From contig NZ_JARHTQ010000005.1 in assembly GCF_029223525.1 (NCBI RefSeq), forward strand, positions 62,001 through 126,000: a stretch of DNA of 64,000 bases. The letters are read 5' to 3'. Origin of the DNA: Streptantibioticus ferralitis (GTDB lineage Bacteria; Actinomycetota; Actinomycetes; Streptomycetales; Streptomycetaceae). A program made the translations under genes and the position numbers. Under the pieces are notes generated by a model. It did not search any database. It saw only the letters and a program-made list of their open reading frames with translations, and was not told the origin of the DNA. This document shows positions 59,285 to 64,000 of this stretch, piece by piece (positions within the stretch are counted from its first letter, which is position 1; each line of letters starts with the position of its first letter).

Positions 59285-61360
59285 TCACCGAGGGTTCGGG
59301 GTGCCGACGCGGGCGATGAGGATGGCGATGTCGTCCTGCGCGGGGGTTGGGGCGAGGCGGTTGATGAGGGTGTCGGCGAGCTGGTCGAGGGACGGATGGA
59401 TGCCGGTGAGGAGGCGGGTGAGCTCCTCCAGGCGCTCATCGAGGTCGTATCCGCGGGCTTCGACGAGCCCGTCGGTGTAGAGGACGAGCACGGTCCCGGG
59501 AGTGACGGGGATCTCGGTGGTCGTGTAGGTGATGCCGCCGATGCCGAGCGGTGCGCCAGGGGGTAGGTCGATGAGGCGGGCGGTGCCGTCGGGGGTGATC
59601 AGGGCAGGTGGGGGGTGTCCGGCCCGGGCGAGCCAGCAGCGGTTGGCTGCGGCGTCACAGACGCCGTACAGGCATGTGGCCAGGATGGGGCTGTCGAGGT
59701 CCTGCATGGCCTGATCAAGGTGATGCAGGAGCTGGTCGGGTGGCAGGTCCAGGCGGACGAGGGCGCGGAGTGTGGAGCGCATCTGCCCCATGACAGCGGC
59801 GGCGGGGATGCCGTGCCCCATGACGTCGCCGATGGCGATGGCGGCCTTGTCGGGGCTCAGGGCGGCCACGTCGTACCAGTCGCCGCCGACCTCACTGCCG
59901 TCGGAGGCGGGCGTGTAACGGTGGGCGATCTCGATACCGCTTGGGGGTTTGGGGCTGCGGGGCAGCAAGCTCCGCTGCAGGGTCAAGGCGGTGTCGCGCT
60001 CGCGGGCGTAGCGGCGGGCGTTGTCGATCGCGACGGCGGCCTTGGCCGCGATTTCCTGGGCATCGGACAGATCGTCCTCCTCGAACGGGCTGGGGTTCTC
60101 CGATCGCCAGAAGCCGACCGCACCCACAAGCATGCGCCGTGAGTACAGCGGGGCGGTGATCAGCGAGTGCATGCCGTAGTCCAGCAGCCTGCGGGCCTGG
60201 CGGCCGTGACGGACCTGCCATGCGGAGGAGGTACGAAGGTCCGGCACGAAGGTCGCGCTTGCGCCGGCTATGTCACGGATGTGCGGCGTGAAGGAGGAGA
60301 GAGCGATCTGTGAGCCCACGAGGTCGAGCGGGGGGTCGTCGCGGACCCCGCCCAGGGCGACGCGGCGAGCCTGTGTGCCGTGGTCCGTGAGCGGTTCGTC
60401 GGCGAGCAGGACGGGCAAGGCCAGGTCGACGGTGACGAAGTCGGCGAACCGGGGGACTGCCACGCGCACCAGTTCCTGTGCGGTCTGCTCCGCGTCGAGA
60501 GTCGTGCCGATGACAAAGCTGGCTTCGTACAACAGCCTGAGGCGCTCGTGAGCGTGGCGTGCCTGCTCACGGCTCTCCTCAAGTGAGCCGGCCATGGTGT
60601 TGAACGCGGTCCCGAGCTGCCCGATCTCGCCCCTGCCGGTTTCGGGCATTCGCACGGCGAGGTCGCCGCCGGCGAGCCGGGACGCCACGTCGGCCGCCTT
60701 GCGGACCGGCCAGACAACGGCCCGGATCACGTACCCGGCGAAGGCCGCGATCAGGAGTATTGAGCCGGTGAGGCCGATCGACGCTGCGACGACCGCCTCC
60801 CGGACGTCATCGTCGGCCGCGCTTTCACGCGCTGCTATCAGAGCCTCCTGGCGCGAGTCGTACCGGAGGAACTGCTGCCTGAGCGCGTCGACGCGCCGCT
60901 TCCCTTCCAGCGTCGCCGCCACGCCGCGCGCAGTGGGGTCTCCTCGGCGTGCCGCCGCGACCAGTGGAATCGAGTAGTCACGGATCAGGGACTCGCCGGC
61001 CTGGCTGATCTGCTGGGCCAGTCTCCTCTGGCCGGGGGTGGTGCTGAGGCGTACGAGTTGCTGTGCCTGGCCGGAGAACGTGGTCCGGGCGGTCTCCCAT
61101 GGCTCAAGAAACTGGTTCTGCCCGGTGATGACGAAGCCACGCTGACCTGTCTCCAGGTCGACGATGAGCCCCTCGGCCGTCCTCGCCTGAGTGAGTGCCG
61201 TATGGGTATGGCGTTCGGAAGCCGTCGACTCACCGAGGCCGACGATCGACCAGAGGACCAGCGTGAAGGCAAGCCCGATCAGCGCGACCAGCAACCCACC
61301 GGCGACGGCGGTGAGGGGCACCAGCCCCACACGTGCGCGCCTCTTTGGTGGACCTGACAT
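59285..61360 (-). CDS. CHASE3-HAMP-GAF-SpoIIE (PP2C) phosphatase
   Basis: 691 residues. TM1 (TAVAGGLLVALIGLAFTLVLW), a CHASE3 sensor to about residue 185 (LETGQRGFVITGQNQFLEPWE is its signature), TM2, a HAMP segment (RLAGGDLAVRMPETGRGEIGQLGTAFN), GAF (LLYEASFVIGTTLDAEQTAQ ...), then a PP2C domain of SpoIIE type with GGDWYDVAALSPDKAAIAIGDVMGHGIPAA, HPPPALITPDG, LYTDGLVEARG and DDIAILI. Metal-binding aspartates are all present. Such enzymes dephosphorylate anti-anti-sigma factors and link a periplasmic signal to sigma-factor release. Partner genes are not in the window. Convergent with htpX. Confidence 0.95.
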   Translation of the reverse strand: MSGPPKRRARVGLVPLTAVAGGLLVALIGLAFTLVLWSIVGLGESTASERHTHTALTQARTAEGLIVDLETGQRGFVITGQNQFLEPWETARTTFSGQAQQLVRLSTTPGQRRLAQQISQAGESLIRDYSIPLVAAARRGDPTARGVAATLEGKRRVDALRQQFLRYDSRQEALIAARESAADDDVREAVVAASIGLTGSILLIAAFAGYVIRAVVWPVRKAADVASRLAGGDLAVRMPETGRGEIGQLGTAFNTMAGSLEESREQARHAHERLRLLYEASFVIGTTLDAEQTAQELVRVAVPRFADFVTVDLALPVLLADEPLTDHGTQARRVALGGVRDDPPLDLVGSQIALSSFTPHIRDIAGASATFVPDLRTSSAWQVRHGRQARRLLDYGMHSLITAPLYSRRMLVGAVGFWRSENPSPFEEDDLSDAQEIAAKAAVAIDNARRYARERDTALTLQRSLLPRSPKPPSGIEIAHRYTPASDGSEVGGDWYDVAALSPDKAAIAIGDVMGHGIPAAAVMGQMRSTLRALVRLDLPPDQLLHHLDQAMQDLDSPILATCLYGVCDAAANRCWLARAGHPPPALITPDGTARLIDLPPGAPLGIGGITYTTTEIPVTPGTVLVLYTDGLVEARGYDLDERLEELTRLLTGIHPSLDQLADTLINRLAPTPAQDDIAILIARVGTPNPR

Positions 61361-61698
61361 GTACGTCCCCTACCTGCGCACCAACCGGCGGTGGAGTCAT
61401 CAGCAGGGCGGTCCCTCGGTGAGGTCCGTCCCCTTGAGTCTATGGTGGGTTCGCCGGACCTGCCGGGGACGGCAGACGCCATGGTCGCCACCGTCCAGGA
61501 GACTCCCTGATCAAGGAAGGCGTCGCCACGCGGAGGTGCGGCGGGCCAGGCGCAGCAGATGTCGTGCGGGCTCGGGAACGTCCGGCCCGGGACAGGGCGT
61601 GCTCAGGGTGCGGCCCTGCATCCGGCGCCTCGCGCAGGACGCCACTGGCTCTCACCCATCGGTGCGGGTGCCGATTGATCATCCGCACAGGTCGTGGC
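61361..61698. other. Intergenic region
   Basis: 340 bp between the phosphatase start and the WYL regulator end. It should hold the phosphatase promoter; no gene is supported. Confidence 0.4.
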
Positions 61699-62895
61699 CT
61701 AGTGCCCCCCCTCCCCCTCGGCAAATCCGCGACCGGCCTGTGAATATGTCCTTCCGGAAGTGCGCCGCCGGGCTGGTGCGGGCCGTGCCATCGCGGTCGA
61801 CGGGCGGTTCGACGGGGCTGGCCCCGCGCCTTCGTCTGCACCGGAGACCGCGTCGGCGTAGGCGGCGAGCCGGCGGGCCAGGGCGTGCACGTGGTCGCGC
61901 AGGGCTTCCGGAGACTCGATCACGAACGGGCGGTCCAGCCAGGCGAGCAGGGAGGGCACCCACTCCAGCCGCTCGGCCCGCAGCTGGACCCGCACCCACC
62001 CGGCACCCTCCTGCGCCCCGGAGACGGCTGGTGGTCCGCAGGGCTCAGACGCATCACCGGCTGCCGCCACGGCGGGATCGTGCGTCGGGTCATCCGGGAG
62101 CTCTCGCACGGTGGCGAGCCCGGCCGGGATCCGGGCGCGGACCTGCTCGGCCGTGCCCTGGACCCGCAACGCCACCTCGTGCAGGTAGGGCACCCCGGCG
62201 ATCCCGGCCAACACCCGACCGGCCGGGTCGAATCCGGTGGGCACCTCGAACGAGCCCGGCAGCACCCTCGCGGTCTGGATCCGGTCCAGCCGGAACGTGC
62301 GTACCTCGCCGCTGGCCGAGTCGGCCCCGGTCACATACCAGCGCCCGGAGTGGGCAACGATCCCGTACGGGTGCACGGTTCGCTCGCTGCGCCGCCCCTT
62401 CCAGGCGGTGTAGCCGACCTCGACCGGCTGGCGGTGCCGTGCGGCCTCAGCGAGCATCAGCAGCACGTCCGTCTCCGGGATGACCATGGGACGGGGCGGG
62501 GCGGTGAAGTCGGCGGTCGCCAGCAGCGCGTCCAGTCGGCGCCCGAGCGCCTCGGGCAGCACGCGGCGCACCTTGGCGGCGGCGCTCTCCGCCGCCGCGA
62601 TGGTGGTGGTCACCAGCCCGGCCCGCCGACCGGCGACCAGGCCGAGCAGCACGGCCAGCGCCTCCTCGTCGGTGAGCATCAGCGGGGGCATCCGGTAGCC
62701 GGGGGCGAGCCGGTAGCCGCCGTACCGGCCGCGCACCGACCGGACCGGGACGTCCAGATCGATCAGGTGGTCGACGTAGCGCCGAACGGTGCGCTCGTCC
62801 ACGCCGAGCCGGTCGGCCAGGTCGGCGACGGTGCGGGTGCCGCCGGCCTGCAGGATCTCCAGCAGGGCGAGCACCCGGGCGGTCGGTCGATTCAT
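61699..62895 (-). CDS. WYL-domain transcriptional regulator, YafY-like
   Basis: 398 residues from ATG. N-terminal HTH: RVLALLEILQAGGTRTVADLADRLGVDERTVRRYVDHLIDLDVPVRSVRGRYGGYRLAPG. WYL domain: VEVGYTAWKGRRSERTVHPYGIVAHSGRWYVTGADSASGEVRTFRLDRIQTARVLPG, with HPYG and WYVTG boxes, then a WCX domain. The last 50 residues (SRPSTAMARPAPARR) look like extension by read-through. It faces the 77-residue hydrolase gene at 62959, its usual partner, which is damaged. Confidence 0.92.
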   Translation of the reverse strand: MNRPTARVLALLEILQAGGTRTVADLADRLGVDERTVRRYVDHLIDLDVPVRSVRGRYGGYRLAPGYRMPPLMLTDEEALAVLLGLVAGRRAGLVTTTIAAAESAAAKVRRVLPEALGRRLDALLATADFTAPPRPMVIPETDVLLMLAEAARHRQPVEVGYTAWKGRRSERTVHPYGIVAHSGRWYVTGADSASGEVRTFRLDRIQTARVLPGSFEVPTGFDPAGRVLAGIAGVPYLHEVALRVQGTAEQVRARIPAGLATVRELPDDPTHDPAVAAAGDASEPCGPPAVSGAQEGAGWVRVQLRAERLEWVPSLLAWLDRPFVIESPEALRDHVHALARRLAAYADAVSGADEGAGPAPSNRPSTAMARPAPARRRTSGRTYSQAGRGFAEGEGGH

Positions 62896-62958
62896 ACCTG
62901 GAAGTATCCCGCGAATACCGGGCGGATCCTGTCCGGTATCGGTCCTAGCGTGTGCGGC

Positions 62959-63192
62959 ATGGCACCTTACGCACTTCTCCCCGGGTTCTGGTCCGGGGCC
63001 TGGGAGAGGCTGCCGCGGCTGCACATGCTGCGCGGCTTTCCGATGGAGCGGCTTCGGGCGAAAGCCGCCGCGTCCCCCGCCTTCCGACACACGGCGACCG
63101 ACGGCTTGGACTGCCGGGAGCTGCCCGGCTGGCGCTGGCCGATGTTCGACCGGCCCGGTGAACTGGCAGCGATCCTGCGCAGGGCGGGCTGA
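62959..63192 (+). pseudogene. Alpha/beta hydrolase with a large in-frame internal deletion
   Basis: 77 residues: MAPYALLPGFWSGAWERLPRL is the N-terminal strand and oxyanion loop; RGFPMERLRAKAAASPAFRHTATDGLDCRELPGWRWPMFDRPGELAAIL is the C-terminal helix with WPMF, seen in small hydrolases next to YafY-type regulators. The middle 150 residues, including the Ser elbow and Asp, are missing, yet the frame is intact. Presumably nonfunctional unless it serves another role. Confidence 0.6.
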
Positions 63193-63383
63193 CCGTTCCT
63201 GACGCTACGTCAACTCTCTCGCCTGGTAGGGCCGTCGGCCCCGGCGCGGCACCGACGATGCAGATCTCCACAGCCGAGCAGCCTCTGCTGACGAGAGCGG
63301 CCGTCAAGCGCAACAGCTTTGATTCAGACCACGGGTCAGCCAACCCAGTTGCGGCGAGACCCACACAGCGAAGGGAACATTCG

Positions 63384-64000
63384 ATGACCTCGACCGAACT
63401 CGCCGGTGCCACCGCGCTGGTCACCGGCGCCACCAGCGGCATCGGCCGCGCGGCGGCCGTCTCGCTCGCCAGACGCGGCGCCCAGGTGATCGTCAGCGGC
63501 CGGGACGAAGCCCGCGGCGACGACGTCGTCGCCTCGATCCGCTCCTTGGGAGGCAAGGCCGACTTCATCGCGAGCGACCTCGGTGACGCCGACGCCGTCC
63601 GGGCGCTGGCCCGCCAGGCCATCGACATCGGCGGCGGGCACCTCGACATCCTCGTCAACAACGCCGGCGTCTATCCCGCCGGACCCACCTGCGCCACCAC
63701 CGCCGATGACATCGACCGCGCGTACGCGGTCAACGTCCGGGCGCCGTTCCTCCTGGTCGCCGAACTCGCACCCGCGATGGCAGCACGCGGCCAGGGGGCC
63801 ATCGTCAACGTGGTGACCATGGTCGCCCATTTCGGAGTGGCCGGGATGGCACTCTACGGTTCCAGCAAGGCGGCGCTGACTCTGCTCACCAAGGCCTGGG
63901 CGGCCGAGTTCGGTCCCAGCGGCGTGCGGGTCAACGCGGTCAGCCCGGGGCCGACCCGCACCGAGGGGACCCGGCGGTTCGGCGACCAGGTCGACCAGCT
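63384..64000 (+). CDS. Short-chain dehydrogenase/reductase (3' end beyond window)
   Basis: ATG after GCGAAGGGA; 205 residues are inside the window. TGATSGIGRAAAVSLARRGAQVIVSGRDEARGDD, ASDLGDADAV, LVNNAGVYPAG, NVVTMVAHFGVAGMALYGSSKAALTLLTKAWAAEFGPSGVRVNAVSPGPTRTEG contain the cofactor loop, NNAG, the YxxxK Tyr/Lys and PGPTRTEG. NADP-dependent reductase of the FabG-like branch. Confidence 0.93.
   Translation, partial: MTSTELAGATALVTGATSGIGRAAAVSLARRGAQVIVSGRDEARGDDVVASIRSLGGKADFIASDLGDADAVRALARQAIDIGGGHLDILVNNAGVYPAGPTCATTADDIDRAYAVNVRAPFLLVAELAPAMAARGQGAIVNVVTMVAHFGVAGMALYGSSKAALTLLTKAWAAEFGPSGVRVNAVSPGPTRTEGTRRFGDQVDQ

Noticed and set aside
61885-63192. A 435-codon plus-strand frame
   Set aside because: Most is antisense to the WYL regulator. 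Only the last 77 codons from 62959 look like a real (reduced) hydrolase.
1-64000. CRISPR array, tRNA or rRNA genes
   Set aside because: No regularly spaced direct repeats and no T-loop or cloverleaf signature were found by eye; a tRNAscan and a CRISPR finder would settle this.

Overview
The window is high-GC DNA with strong GC bias at third codon positions, frequent GTG starts, lipoprotein and Tat-like signal peptides, a LAxTG sortase motif and several Streptomyces-type families (DUF6185, DUF4232, SCO6745-like, MmyB-type XRE regulators, GPP34, ECF41 sigma, PspA-PspAA-HtpX). It is an actinomycete chromosome, most likely Streptomycetales (Streptomyces or a close relative). The gene mix is accessory: small regulator/enzyme pairs, secreted proteins and many decayed genes, with no ribosomal or central metabolic genes, as expected of a chromosome arm. 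I see no tRNA, rRNA or CRISPR array.

Layout. 1-9.8 kb: the 3' part of a XylF-like sugar-binding protein with a terminator, a VC0807-type membrane protein behind a striking cluster of GGGTGGA half-sites, two secreted SH3b proteins (one with a recent tandem duplication), a small protein plus an 858-residue DUF6185 membrane protein, and three broken genes (S1 protease, SDR, dienelactone hydrolase). 10-24.6 kb: transposase debris, an ECF41 sigma factor overlapping an SRPBCC gene, GPP34, a DUF4232 lipoprotein, a TetR gene beside a glycine-rich secreted protein, an FAD monooxygenase, a toxin-like protein with a short candidate partner ORF, a TetR gene with a repeated 15-bp operator, a frameshifted cyclase and a sortase-anchored alpha/beta hydrolase. 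24.8-31.7 kb: four consecutive regulator/oxidoreductase divergent pairs (MmyB/SDR, SDR/TetR, MDR/HxlR, TetR/SDR), a truncated TetR gene and a 22-base poly-C run. 31.7-41.5 kb: a decayed CPBP protease fused to a response-regulator remnant, a beta-helix lipoprotein divergent from a two-component system, integrase, multicopper oxidase and IS5 remnants, and two SDR genes. 41.5-49.6 kb: SCO6745-like protein, GntR/PEBP pair, a cobalamin riboswitch driving cbtB-cbtA-(FhuF-like Fe-S gene), an NmrA-like gene, further debris, and a thioredoxin-reductase-like/XRE-cupin pair. 49.8-64 kb: a lyase-superfamily enzyme, MmyB/alcohol dehydrogenase pair, a DJ-1/PfpI protein, an aldehyde dehydrogenase, the pspA-pspAA-htpX operon, a SpoIIE phosphatase, a WYL regulator facing an internally deleted hydrolase, and an SDR gene cut by the window end.

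How it works together. The recurring theme is a one-component regulator transcribed away from a single redox or detoxification enzyme with palindromic sites between them; eight such pairs occur, several with a damaged partner. Around them lie remnants of at least seven insertion-sequence or integrase genes, so this is a region of repeated gain and decay. Parts that look complete and coordinated are the riboswitch-controlled cobalt uptake operon, the membrane-stress operon pspA-pspAA-htpX, the ECF41/SRPBCC pair and the two-component system with its divergent secreted protein.
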